Assembly: GCA_026874595.1 (NCBI GenBank)
Contig: CM049316.1
Span: 21,477,839 to 21,541,838, forward strand
Reading direction: 5' to 3'
From: Sipunculus nudus
Lineage: Eukaryota > Annelida > Sipuncula > Golfingiida > Sipunculidae
Length of the DNA: 64,000 nucleotides
This document shows positions 1 to 11,547 of the stretch, one piece after another (the first letter of the stretch is position 1; each line of letters begins with the position of its first letter). The position numbers were made by a program, and so were the translations under genes. A model generated the notes under the pieces. That model searched no databases. It saw only the letters and a program-made list of their open reading frames with translations, and was not told where the DNA came from.

Positions 1-1420
1 GACCGGTCGCTAACAGTCTGCAACCATCGCCAACAGTCTGCGACTACTTGTGACTTGCTTTCAGTGAGCAGTCACAGACTCAAGATCACAATGTTTCCCG
101 TTATGTTTATTTAATAAGGAGATGCTGAATTTGTGTAAGTTAAAATATAATAAAAAAACCTATCACAATATCAGACACTTTTCACCAAAACAGTAAAATA
201 CCAGAGGATCCCCGCCTCTCTTCACGTCCTTAGTTTATAGTTTTGGTTGGGGTATTCTTGCTATGTCTGGTTGAACGGACACGTTGTATGATTCCACATT
301 GATATTTATTCATCTCCCTTGTCAGGGGATCAATAAATCTAATTTTGGGTGAGCCACATATCACATCTACAAGCTCAGTCTGCCACTAGTTACCTACTGG
401 TTGCAGACTAAGTTACCTGACCAAAACGAGGGGAAAAGGTTGGATGATGTTCAGACGCACATTGCATAACAAGCAATTTCAGATAATCGCAACAGTCTGA
501 AGGAATTTTAAGAGAATCCCAAGGTTTCTGACATGTAAGAAACCTTGCAAACATCAGTAACTGGTGGCTGCAAGTTGTGTCATAAGGATTGCTCACTTGC
601 AATAATCATGCGATTATAATCGGAGACCAGTTGCATATCCCTTGCAATTTTAGTTGCATTGCATACCGTTGCAACAAAAATTGTCAAAGGCAGTAGGCTT
701 AAGTCATGTGAGCTATAGTGATGATCCATAGTCTGTCTTCCGTCTGTAAGCTATAAATCTGTCCATCTGTCTCTTAGACTGGCATGTTGTGAAACTGCTA
801 GACCTACCAGTACGAAGCCAAAATTTTGCATAATGTTAGATGTCCTCAAACTCTCTTACCAAACTGCAGAGTAAGGATAAACCTTAAATTTTCATTAAAA
901 ACCCAATATCACAGTTCAGGACTTTCTTATATCAAAATCATTTGTATTTTCTTCAGTAATACAGGTACAATATTTATTTAATAAATTGCTTCATGAAAAA
1001 AAAAATAATAAAAATACCATGTTGCAACAAAGCTTAACTTCATTTGACTGACTGAAGATGTTTTTCGCTTTGTCAAGCAGCTACAGGTTGCTGTGGTCAA
1101 AATCCCAGCTCTGTGCGCTCTTTAAGCATAATTTTGAGGGCAAACAGACGTGATCCTACCTATCCAAGCAGGTAGCCGGGCAAGACCGCCATCATTTTTC
1201 CCGCATCATTTTTGACCTGAGGAAAGCCACAGCACCCACAGTCACAAAGGCACAAGCAGCATACAATCCCTCCAGTGATCCCAGCAGCGGAGACCCAGCC
1301 ATGCCAATCGTAAGCCAAACTCGATCAGTGATACGATAGAGTTTCGAGACAAATGCCATTTAATACTTGCAGGTTCTGCCATTTAGACAATGTTAGCAAG
1401 TTTGTTTTCTTTATAAGCCA
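1..1420. other. No gene seen; AT-rich flank
   Basis: I see no coding region, tRNA or recognised element here. Open frames are short and without domain-like composition. Confidence 0.5.
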
Positions 1421-1424
1421 ATTT

Positions 1425-1625
1425 ACTTCGATGGAGACTATCTTTTTCAATTATAGACTGTCATAACTTTGTTTATACAAGTAATAAAAATTTTCTTTAC
1501 TTCAATGACGACCATCTTTTTCAATTTCAGACTTACATAACTGTGTTAATATGAGTGATAAAAACTTTCCTTTCTTCAATGACGACCATCTTTTTCAATT
1601 CCAGACTTACATAAAAACTTTCTGT
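1425..1625. repeat. 74-bp tandem repeat, about three copies
   Basis: The block containing ccatctttttcaatt recurs near 1438, 1512 and 1586, a regular 74-bp step. Units diverge by a few percent and the last one is cut short. No coding potential is evident. Confidence 0.8.
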
Positions 1626-1814
1626 AAAACTCGGAGTAAAGCTCAGGAATAAAAATTTAATATTTTACATTAAAATATGCATAATTTCCTTGGATCTTCT
1701 TAATCTTCTCAGTGCAGCATTATTCCAGCAGAGTTGATCATCAGAATGAAAAAAAAGACAATGACAAGTTTGTGTTTGTTTCTATTAACACCTAGCGCAC
1801 TTCCAGCTAATTCA

Positions 1815-2560
1815 TATTTTGCAACAGGTTAAAGGTCAGTCTGGATCTATTTATAGCTTTGGCAGACTGCCAACTGTATCAGATTATACAGCAGGTCAAA
1901 AGTTCACTTGGTGCAGCCAGGAACAGGTTAAAAGTTCACTCAGTGCAGCTAGGTGCAGGTCAAGAGTTCACTCAATGCAGTAGCCAATTGACTTTTTCAC
2001 CTAAACCTGGTCAGCCCAGTGCACCTGACTCAAGAGTAGTTAAATGTATTGGCCTGACATTTTGGCTGTCCATGGCTCTTTGATGGCTTCCTCATACAAC
2101 AGACTGTTGTCGCCACCTACAATGAATTTTTTACAGTGTATGTACCCACTTATTTTTCAGGAGGGATTTGTTATATCAGCCTGAAATTGTAAATATTAAT
2201 ACATATCGGATAGCTTCGTCGTATACAAGACTCCTAGCGCCACCTACAATAATTTTTGCACAGTGTATATCCCTGCTTATTTAACAGTAGGAATTTGATA
2301 TATCAGCCTGAAATTGGGCATATGCAAAGATATCTTTGTCGTATGCTAAACAGGTGGCGCTACTTACAATTATGTTTGCAGTGTATACTTCTGCTTATTC
2401 TTCGGGAGAGATTTGACATATCAGCCTGAAGTTATAAATGTTGATACATCTCAGATAGTTTTGTTGTATACAAAACTTTTGGCGCCACCTACAATTGTTT
2501 AATGCATCTGTGCACATAGCGGAAGAGTAGTTTGAAGTATCTGCATGAAATTGTGCACGA
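1815..2560. repeat. Dispersed repeat family A, left copy
   Basis: The first part (about 1889-1985) is a minisatellite of roughly 33 bp with the core agttcactcagtgcag repeated three times. The second part (2111-2500) is a tandem array of about 124 bp: the motif cgccacctacaat starts at 2111, 2238, 2358 (variant) and 2483. Each unit also holds an atatcagcctgaaa block. The same two parts occur in the same order at 62370-62745, so this is a dispersed composite repeat rather than a local duplication. Confidence 0.75.
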
Positions 2561-3179
2561 GAAGGCCGTCAAAGATGTATGGACATGCCACCTATGATCA
2601 TTTTTCTGTCATGTGCAGCAATGTGCCAGTATTTCAGTACGCTCTTAAGGCAGCGGAAATCTTGCGCTTTTAAAGAAGCTACTGATTTTCCCGCTGCTTT
2701 GTTTGACCGGTTATGATACATTTAGACACCAGGTGGTGGGTAGTTGTCTGGCAGCCAACCAAATGCCAATTAACAAACACTCGACAGGCACCATGGCTCC
2801 GCCCATAGCTGCGCTTCAAGTGCGCTTCAAGTCCACTCAGGTGGTTACTCTTAGCAAAAAATTGTCGAATTTTAATTGCTCCCTGAACGTTCTCGCATCA
2901 TGGACCGATTTGATTATGATATCAAGACTATGTTAGCGAAGCCATGTATCCGTTTGCCAGCAAAATGGAAACCAGCCAGCAAGGTGTGCATGTAGCCAAT
3001 GTTGTTCAAGTACATTTCTAATGAATTACAGCTCACCGGCCGGGCATCCTATATACACAAGGACCAGTACAAACAACGTGTCGGGCCATTCTCTCTGAGC
3101 CTGTGCCATAGACTGTGGCCTATTCAAACGGTTGCCCAGACGATGAGCTGTCACTCAAAACAAATGTAACAACGGTTCC

Positions 3180-3600
3180 CGGCTGTTAAATTTCCGAGCT
3201 ATCCATGGAAATCCATGCTTGATTTCCATGGAAATGAAGCATGGAGTATTGGCACTCTTTTCCCATGCTACATGGAAAAAAATCACTGATGCATGCATGG
3301 TGTCCATGGAAAACCAGGGCTTTCTATTACCATACTGTCCATGTCGTCCATGCTGTCCATGGTAAAGCACGGCTTTGTTTAAATGGGGTCCATGGTGTCC
3401 GTGCTGTCCATGGAAAAGCAGGGCTTTGTGTCTGTTGTGTCCATGGTGTCCATACTGTCCATGAAAGCATGGAGAATTGGCACTCCTTTTTCCCGGCAGT
3501 ATGGACACCATGGATAATGTGCAGGTCCAGTCCATGCTGTCCGTGCTGCAACACGTCCATCGAAAAGCAAGGACAAGCATGGAAAAGCATAAACAAAAAA
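3180..3600. repeat. CCATGG-rich degenerate minisatellite
   Basis: About 420 bp are built from variations of tgtccatgctgtccatgg and aaaagcagggctttg. CCATGG or TCCATG recurs more than fifteen times. Because the core is palindromic, long frames open on both strands with low-complexity products such as repeated MDSMDTMD; I do not regard these as genes. Confidence 0.75.
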
Positions 3601-3624
3601 TGATTTGAAAAAAATTGTGTATAA

Positions 3625-3629
<5 letters not shown>

Positions 3630-3692
<63 letters not shown>
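3630..3692. repeat. (TA)n-(GA)n compound microsatellite
   Basis: About 40 bp of alternating TA pass directly into about 20 bp of alternating GA. Confidence 0.95.
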
Positions 3693-3694
<2 letters not shown>

Positions 3695-4224
3695 GAAAAA
3701 TGATATAGTTATCTTGTTTCCTTGAACTTTAAGGTGTTTAAGAACAATGTTCCTCTCACCTATGTCAGTGTTTGTTGCTGTTTGTTAATCATTAGCAAAA
3801 TGTTAAGTTTCAAAAAGATTAGGAATTCTGTCTTCTTCTCCTTGCCATAATACCACTACTAGCAAAAAACTAAGTTCTTTTTTGCAGACATTCTGAACTA
3901 AAACATGAAAGAAAACATTGGAAAGCCGCCACACAAAAATAAAAAAGTAAATGTGAATGCAGGTTCACTGCTTTTATTCCTCTAATGACAGTTGCTTCCA
4001 CCTCGTGTTTCTGCAGGGCTTCAACAAATCAGCAATTTTCAGGCCATTTTTCCTGGGCAAGACCTGTGGAGCCAGATGGAATAAGGCATGAACATGGACC
4101 CAAGCTTTCACCAAATATGCACAAAACAAATATATTGTAAAATCTAATAAATTATCCGTGAAAGAAAATTAAGTCAAAGAAATACAAGTGTGCAATTTAA
4201 AAAAAAGTAAAGACATTTTTTGCA

Positions 4225-5290
4225 AACAGTTAGTACTGAAGTACCCCCCAGATTAATCAAGAATTCGATACAAAAGCTTCAGTACCTGAATACCTACTGC
4301 CTTGATCACCATGATTCTTTACATGAATTTTCATCATGGAGTATTCCATGAGTTCCTGTAAACTTGTTGCGCCACCTGTATTTTTTTCTAATGTTTACGA
4401 TTTGTTTCTCTATTTTTGATACCTTCAAAAAGCTGTCATCTGTTAACAGTGCACAAATCGTAACCGCTGAACCTGGAATCGTCTGACTTAACATCCAGAG
4501 AGGTCCATGAAAAGTCTCTGTGGAAACCTGAAATTATGTCTCTGTTACTATTATCCTCGGAGCTATGGGGCTTGAAAGTACCCCTCAGAATAAAAAAAAA
4601 TGATATAAAGCTTCAGTACCTGAATACCTACTGCCTTGATCACCATGATTCTTTACATGAATATTCATCATGGAGTATTCCATGAGTTTCTGTAAACTTG
4701 TTGCGCCACCTGTATTTTTTTTTCTATTTTTATGATTTTTTTCTCTATTTTTGATACCTTTAAAAAAGCTGTCATTTGTAAACAGGGAACAAATCGTAAC
4801 CACTGGATATGGGATCTTCTCACTTGACACCAAAGAAGGTCCATGAAGGTCTCCAATAGAAATATGAAATTAGGTCTCTGTTACCTTTATCCTTTGAACT
4901 ATGGGGCTCGTAAATTCCCCTAAGAATAATTAAAAATTTGATACAAAGGCTCGAATATCTGAATATTTAATGCATTGATCACCATGATACTTTGTTTGAA
5001 AATTGATCATGGAGTGTTCCATCATTTCCTGCAAACTGGTGGTGCCACCTGTATTTTTTTTTTAATTTTAACGATTTTTTTTCTCTATTTTTGAAACCTT
5101 TACAGAAGCTGTCTTCTGTTCACAGGGTACAAATCGTATTCGCTGGACCTGGAAGTTTCTAACTTGACTTCAAAGGAGGTCCATGAAGGCCTCCAATAGA
5201 AATATGAAATTAGGTCTCTGTTACCCATATTCTCCGAGCTATGGGGCTCGTAAGTACCCGGCAAGAATAATTAAAAATGTGATACAAAAA
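4225..5290. repeat. Tandem array, period about 337 bp, three units
   Basis: The motif gccacctgta is at 4371, 4705 and 5044, giving steps of 334 and 339 bp. Each unit carries a block around cttgatcaccatgat, the gccacctgta core followed by a T-run, and tctctgttacc near its end. Units 1 and 2 are closest; unit 3 is more diverged. Confidence 0.85.
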
Positions 5291-5384
5291 CTCTGCATTA
5301 GTTTCCAGAGAACTCCTCCGAGACCCCTGGACCGATCTTTCAGAAACCCAGCATAGTTGTTCCTTCACCTGTGTTATTTTGCCT

Positions 5385-6340
5385 AACAAAGACAGGTGGC
5401 ACCACCAGCAATCCTTTCTGTGAAGTACGAATTTGGGTGTCTTTTAGATAACAGCCGATATCTCAGGAGTGGCTCATTATATTGTGCTGATAGTTTGTAT
5501 ATCCATATATCTTGGATCTCTCCATATAATAATCGCGACTGGTGGCGCCACCTATAATAAATTTTGCATTGTGTCCATCTGTGCATTTTCCATCTGTTTG
5601 TTTGCGTGGTTCTCCAATGTATTGTGACGGTGGCACCGTCTGCAGTTCGCCTGGCGTCGATCAATATATTTGCTTTTGGTAAAAATTGCTCTTATCTCAG
5701 GAATGGTTCAAGATATTGGCCTGAAATTTGGCATGTCCATCATCTTGAAAAGTTTTCTTGTAAAGAAACAGACAGGTGGTGCCACCTTCTTTACCAGTTT
5801 TGTAGAATAAATAAATGCCCTTTTCTCAGGAGAGATTTGCCATATTAGCCTGAATTGGTGCATACCGCCATTTCTTGGACTCCTCCATCTTGTACTTAAT
5901 ACTGGTGAAGCCACCTGCAAATGTTTTCCAGTGGCTTACATCAGTACATGTGCTTTTGGTGAAAATTGCTCAGATCTCAGGAATGGGTCCAGGTATTGGT
6001 CTGAAATTTGGCATGTCCTCCCATCTTGAAATATATTCTGGTAAATCAGACAGGTGGCGAGACCTACCTTACCGTTTCTGTATAATAAATTTATGCTCTT
6101 TTCTTAGGAGTTGTCTGCCGTATTGGCCTGAAATTGTGCATGTCCATATATCTTGGACTCTTCAATCTTGATCTCAAGGCTGGTGGTGCCATCTGCAATT
6201 GTTTTCCTATGGTTTCCATCGGTACATTTTCTTAGGGTGAAAATTGCTCATATCTTAGGAGAAGTTCAAGGTATTGATCTGAAATTTGGCATGTCAATCC
6301 GTCTTGGAGAGTTTTCTCGTTAACCAGACATTTCTAAGGA
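5385..6340. repeat. GGTGGCGCCACC-containing higher-order repeat
   Basis: Alternating A and B half-units carry a variant of ggtggcgccacc, followed by a phrase like cctgaaatttggcatgtcc and then a tatcttggactc block. The dimer period is about 280-300 bp and units run from about 5395 to 6335. The same palindrome heads units at 2.1-2.5, 4.4-5.0, 55.9 and 57.9-58.5 kb. Confidence 0.75.
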
Positions 6341-7410
6341 GAATTCACAAATTTCATGATTTTTGGCACTCAGCCAGTCATTTGGCTCATTGTTCAACAT
6401 TCCTTGAATTCAGCTGTGCGTCATGGCCCATGGGCCAATAGTTTTTAAATCATGTATAAAAAAATATAGCTGAGATAGTAATTAGCACAATTACGTTGTT
6501 TGTCCCTCATTCAACTCACAGTGTGTATACTCTATTTGAAAAGATGTTTTTACTTTATCAAATTTACTGAATCTTTTATTTCGGTAAATGAAATAAAGCA
6601 TGTACTGAAAACTCCAATGTACAAATAGTGATTCAAGGAATAATCTTGAAGATGCCATTTTTGGCATTATTTTCTTTTAAATTCAGTTTAAACATTTGTG
6701 ATTTAAAAATAATAAAATATATGTGTATGCATAATATGACCCGATATGAGCTACAATCTGGACAAATAATTATTGCAACTTAGAATTCTGATTTTTTAAC
6801 TTATATTTTCAGATATTTTTATTACCAGTTTATAAACCTTGTAAATAAAAAAATGAATCTGATAAAAAAAACTATTAATGGAAAAAGATGATATGCTAAA
6901 ACATAGGCTTAAATATAAACTTAAAATTTTCTTTTAAAGTGAAATAATTTGTAAAGTGTAAATTTTTCATATGCATCACAGTATCTTAAAACTTTTACTG
7001 TTTTGCTTAATGGCAGTCTTGTCAGAGTATTAGTTTTGCAATCATATATTAAGAACTTTCCATAACCAAGTAGGAGGGCCCCTTCCCTCTTAGCTTCTCA
7101 TATGCTGGTTTATATGAAAACATTTCAGTAGAATATTATGCATATTTTGTATTTGCAAACATTTCAAACTTTATCTGAGCGCCGTGACTCATGGGGTCCC
7201 TTGTTTTTTTCAGAATATTATAGATCTTTCTTTATATCATGGGTGGCCTTTTCAATGAACTGGTCGCAAGAATTTCGCATCTCATCGTGTTTAAGAGTAT
7301 TTTCTAAAAATATTCTCCTCAGGTTGTTTGTCAGATGTCATCGTTTCTGTGGGGTCAGCACGCCATTTGCTCAGGTAGGTAATAACTTTGCTGACAGCTA
7401 GGTGAAAGTC

Positions 7411-7561
7411 TTAATATTTCAAGTAGCTTTTGACTAGTTGCCAATAAGGTCCAGCTTCCCTATAAAACATAATTGCTAAGGCAACAACCATTGTGTTTAA
7501 TTCTTTACAATGTGCATCTAGAGAAACACTTGCTGCTTCAAGTCTTTGTTTTCCTTGTACT
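7411..7561 (-). CDS. Exon-like open frame, unknown protein (possible last exon)
   Basis: I do not recognise this protein. On the minus strand a strong-looking splice acceptor (a T-run ending in CACAG) precedes a frame of about 49 codons that ends in TAA at 7411-7413. The product is amphipathic and ordinary in composition, with a YREAGPYWQLVKSYLKY tail, unlike the low-complexity shadow frames nearby. Upstream exons would lie above 7600, but I could not find a convincing partner with a matching donor. It could be the end of a real gene or the remnant of a transposon protein. Confidence 0.25.
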
Positions 7562-8759
7562 CTGTGAAAAAAAAAAATAAATATAATATTGTCTCCGTTA
7601 AACTCTAGGGAAGCTGCACTTTGGATAAAGATATTGAAGCGTTTGTTTCTGAAACTTAACATGTGGGACTGAAGTATGTTCATAAGCAAGTATGCCTCCG
7701 ACTGTTTTCTGCAACCATTCTTCTCATCTTGTCGTTTCTGGGGCCAAACGTATCGCAACCTATTCTTAAGTAGGGCATTGCGGATATCAAATATAAGCAT
7801 TTCTTTATTGAAAATGGGATCTGTATGAAGTCAATATTTCACATTCGCGATATATTGACCCTATGTCTGATTGCCTCCGTCAAGAGTGTTTGCGTTTATT
7901 CCGGATCGTGTGTGTATGTAATGGTGTGCCTTTGTGTTTGTCAACAACATTACTCACGCAATCATGATATAAATCTCATCAAATCTTCAGGAATGATAGT
8001 ACTGGGAATATAGGTTAAAAATGCACAGAAATTCCCGTATATTCAGTGTGCCCGCCTCCAACCTCCATCTAGTATTAAGATCTGTTGTGCACAAGAACAG
8101 TCCCCTGTTGTCACTGACGGATGTTGTATGTTTGACCTGACATTCCACCCAGTCACTGACCCACCGTGCATGATCAATAAATGTGAACAATAATTAACCC
8201 TCGTTGCCTTGGCACTCGTGTCTTCTGTAAGCATGCGGTAATGGTTAATCCCCCTAATCATGCAGGTAAGCCTTTTGCATAAGGTTGAAAAAAAATCACA
8301 AGAATTGCTGCACTGTTATCTTGCATTTACATCGTCAACAATTCTGACATAACAGTTGTGTCACATAAAATATCCAGGGAAGGACGTATATACGTTCTGT
8401 TTATATCTACGATACTGCGTTACGAATCTTACGCCACAAAATAGATTTTTAGATTTTCGGACAAATATCTTCTGTTGATTATATTTGAAATGGATGTTGT
8501 CGAAGCATACGCCCTGTATATTTGCTCCGATTACTTATTTTTTTTCAATTTACACTTTTCATGCGCAAAACCTCGATTGAGGCGTAAGAACGTGCTGGGC
8601 GAATGAATGTGTGCATGAGATCTATCCCTAACCTTCATAGACAGATCTCGTGTTTGGAGAATAACCGCTCACGTGTTAACGTCTCGTGCGAACGTCAAGC
8701 ACCTCAAAGTGACGGTGTCCAGTGCGTTCGCTTGTGCTCCCCTGTCGAAGGCTTTTATT

Positions 8760-8844
8760 CGTTATGAGCACATTTCTAGTTGTTTTATCTGTTCTTGTAT
8801 CCGTTATGATGCACATTTCTAGTTGTTTTATCTATTCTTCTATA
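8760..8844. repeat. 42-bp tandem duplication
   Basis: Two adjacent copies begin with cgttatga and contain acatttctagttgttttatc. They differ at only a few bases. Confidence 0.85.
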
Positions 8845-9313
8845 CTTGCAATGTGATTGCCATTTCTGAATGAAATTAAGGAGTTTTAAATATGTTTATT
8901 TATAAAATAGAGTATAATTGAATTTAGGCCGCTTATGCGGAATTAGTAAAGTGAATAGTCTATCGTATGATGCAGTTTTAAACTGAGCTAAACGGTTCCA
9001 ATTTTAATGAATACAGCCGATTCTTGTTTTATTTATTATATGTTGTTATCTTAATGTATGTGTGTACTTTATATTATTACGTGTACGGATCATTATCTGA
9101 ATGTCCATAAAGACCAATGCACTACATATATTTCTTTACATTATTTTTTTATGAAAATTTGGCTATAGACTGTCCTAGTTCGATACTGGGAGGTCATATA
9201 AGTTCATGTACCTTTTAATCGAATAATGGCTCATCATAAACGTAGCTTACGGTAGTCTTATTCATGATTGAATGAGGTTGACTATTATTATGTAAATGGT
9301 TAGGTTAGTGTGG

Positions 9314-9704
9314 ACCGGCTTCTGTGGCTCAGGGGTAGAGCGCAGGGCTCAAAGCCGGGAGATCGTGAGTTCGAATCTCAGCCGAGCCGGTGAGATTTTT
9401 CACGGTCGACCCCTACCCAGGGTGGGTGCTCTGCAGGCCCAGTGAGGAGACTGTACCCAACAGTCGGGTTTCACTCACAAACGAGTGCGCCTTTCGGGGG
9501 TTCCTCGGTGTTATGACCCAGCAATGGGGATGAGACACACCCAGGACCCGCAGGAGTGAATCACCGAGCCTGGTTGACGCCAGAGCCTTGTGTGCAAGCC
9601 CCTGTCACGGAGTCCGAAACCGGTATGGAAATTCTGCGGTTGTATATAGACTTAGTTAAGCAAGCATTAAAAAAAATGGAGGCGGTTCCCTCCACCAAAA
9701 AAAA

Positions 9705-9737
<33 letters not shown>
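9314..9737 (+). mobile_element. tRNA-derived SINE (family 1), near full length
   Basis: The head (9314-9391) is tRNA-like, with an A box (gtggctcaggggtagagc), a B box (gagttcgaatctc), and ends accggct and agccggt that could pair as a 7-bp acceptor stem. A conserved body of about 270 bp follows, including actcacaaacgagtgcgcc, then an A-rich tail with a ggaggcggttccctcc stem. The flanks share gttagtgtg (9304 and 9738), a probable target-site duplication that extends to 13 bp with one mismatch. Family members occur at 10327 and, truncated, at 27150. It is not a functional tRNA because the anticodon arm does not pair well. Confidence 0.88.
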
Positions 9738-9740
<3 letters not shown>

Positions 9741-10326
9741 AGTGTGTACACACACACATACACACGTATATATCTTACAGTAGCGATGTTCAAATACATA
9801 ATTTTACACATTCTTGAAATTCCTGATTAGCTGATTCATATTCTTTCTTTTCACTGGTTGTATTGACATTAATTATCATAAATACTTTAAGAAATATGCA
9901 TTAGTCCATATACTGATAGATACTTTGGCAGAAGTGCTGCAAATATAGTGCAATAGTCAAGCGACACGCATGTAAACTGAAGGTGCAATGCATATCTTCC
10001 GTTTATAATGCCAAAACAGGGCCCATCTGCACGTTAAAATATAGCCTTGACCGCCCAGGTTATCTACGTATGAAATTAGCTATTACAAAATCCACCTTGG
10101 TATAAACTGGATCTTTCTAAGCGTATTATCATTAAAAAGCTGTAAAGTAGCATTTCAAAGCTAAAAAAAACAATGCTAAATGCTTCATAATGTCGAACTT
10201 TAGAAAAAGTGATAATCTTAAAGAATTATGAAAGATACATTTTTCAAGCCGCCAGTAGAAAAAAAAACAGTGAATCAGCCTTTCTGGTGTTCATGGCAAG
10301 GAAAATCATAATCGTGATTTAGAACC

Positions 10327-10719
10327 AGCTTCTGTGGCTCAGGGGTAGAACGCAGGACGCAAAGCCGGGAGTTCGTGAGTTCGAACCTCAGCCGAGGCGG
10401 TGAGGTTTTTCACGTTCGGCCCCTACCCAGGGTGAGCGCTCTGCCGGCTAAATGGGAAGGTCGTGCCCAACGGCCGTGTTTCACTCACAAACAAGAGCGC
10501 TTTTCGGAGGTCCTCGGTGGTATGATAACCAACCCAGGGCCCGCAGGTGCAGTTGTCACCGGGCCTGGTTAACGCTAGGATATCAAATGAAAGGAAGCGT
10601 GTGATACTGCACTGTCACGTAGTCCGAAACTAGAATGGAAATCTGCAGATTAACATATAATAAGTTAAGCTAGCATTAAAAAATGGAGGCGGTTACCTCC
10701 AACAAAAAATATTAAAAAA
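10327..10719 (+). mobile_element. tRNA-derived SINE (family 1) with perfect 16-bp TSD
   Basis: This is a second copy of the 9.3-kb SINE: the same A box, B box (gagttcgaacctc), body and A-rich tail. The 16-bp flank atcgtgatttagaacc is found exactly at 10311-10326 and 10720-10735, the target-site duplication expected of LINE-mediated insertion. The last few bases of the duplication could be shared with the element start, so the 5' edge is uncertain by 2-3 bp. Confidence 0.92.
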
Positions 10720-10739
10720 ATCGTGATTTAGAACCCACA

Positions 10740-11547
10740 ATGAAAAACGTTCATGTCATGTTAAAAAAAAATATAGTCGTAATCATCTAATATCAGACTA
10801 AGTAACCATAATGGATGGTGGAGAAGAATGCACATAAATAAATGTAACGCACTAAACACCCTTTAATAACCAGTAATCACAGCAGTTTCTATAACAAGAA
10901 AAAGTTTTATAAATGCATAGAACACAAGTACAATTGTATTACATGAACATCGACAGACTGATAAGCGCTTGCATCTAAATTGTATGACATATGACAGAAG
11001 GAGGAAAATCAGGCGGTTAAATTCTATAGTAACCTGCAGTATTAAACGTATATAACGACGAGATATACACATTGTTAGATGTTACTGATGTTAGCAAATA
11101 ATACAAGTCAGTATGGTTAAATGGTTACCAAAAACATACATTGATTGTTCCCCAACGCGGCGACCTCAGGATGCACATATTATATCCAGTGACATCTATC
11201 GAAACATATAAGTACTATGTACACGTGGGCATTATTAAATAACATTGGATCAAACCGAAAAATATAATATTTGGTCTGTTAATGTGCTTGGAGAAATAAA
11301 TGGGCGTTTATAAGGCAGAACGTTGAAATACACAATTTTTCTACATTGTTGTTAGTTAAACAATTATATTTACCTAACATAATGTTATCAGCATGTAGAT
11401 GTTGTGGCTCATGTGACTTCAGTGTTATGATAATCAAAAGCAAGCTGTGATTATTCTTTGACTTGATGATCAAACAAGCGGGCTTACGGCGTGATGAAGT
11501 CAATATGAGTATCAATGCCCGTGCACTGGGTTAATTATTACTTATGT
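10740..11547. other. TLR 3' flank, no other feature seen
   Basis: This stretch lies downstream of the minus-strand TLR gene and probably includes its 3' UTR. I see no domain-like frame on either strand. Confidence 0.5.

Larger units (their letters stand above)
6341..9300. other. AT-rich; no gene recognised apart from one exon-like frame
   Basis: Apart from the exon-like frame at 7411-7561 and a 42-bp tandem duplication at 8760, I see nothing with a clear identity. A family may be present that I do not recognise. Confidence 0.4.

Noticed and set aside
3155-3603. Overlapping frames of 65-141 codons on both strands
   Set aside because: They come from the CCATGG minisatellite; products are repetitive and exist on several frames at once.
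9314-9391. Functional tRNA gene
   Set aside because: Boxes A and B are good and the ends pair, but the anticodon stem does not pair well and the sequence runs into a SINE body with A-tail that recurs at 10.3 kb.
10375-10572. 65-codon frame in the second SINE
   Set aside because: It lies wholly inside the SINE and has no homologue in the first copy's frame.
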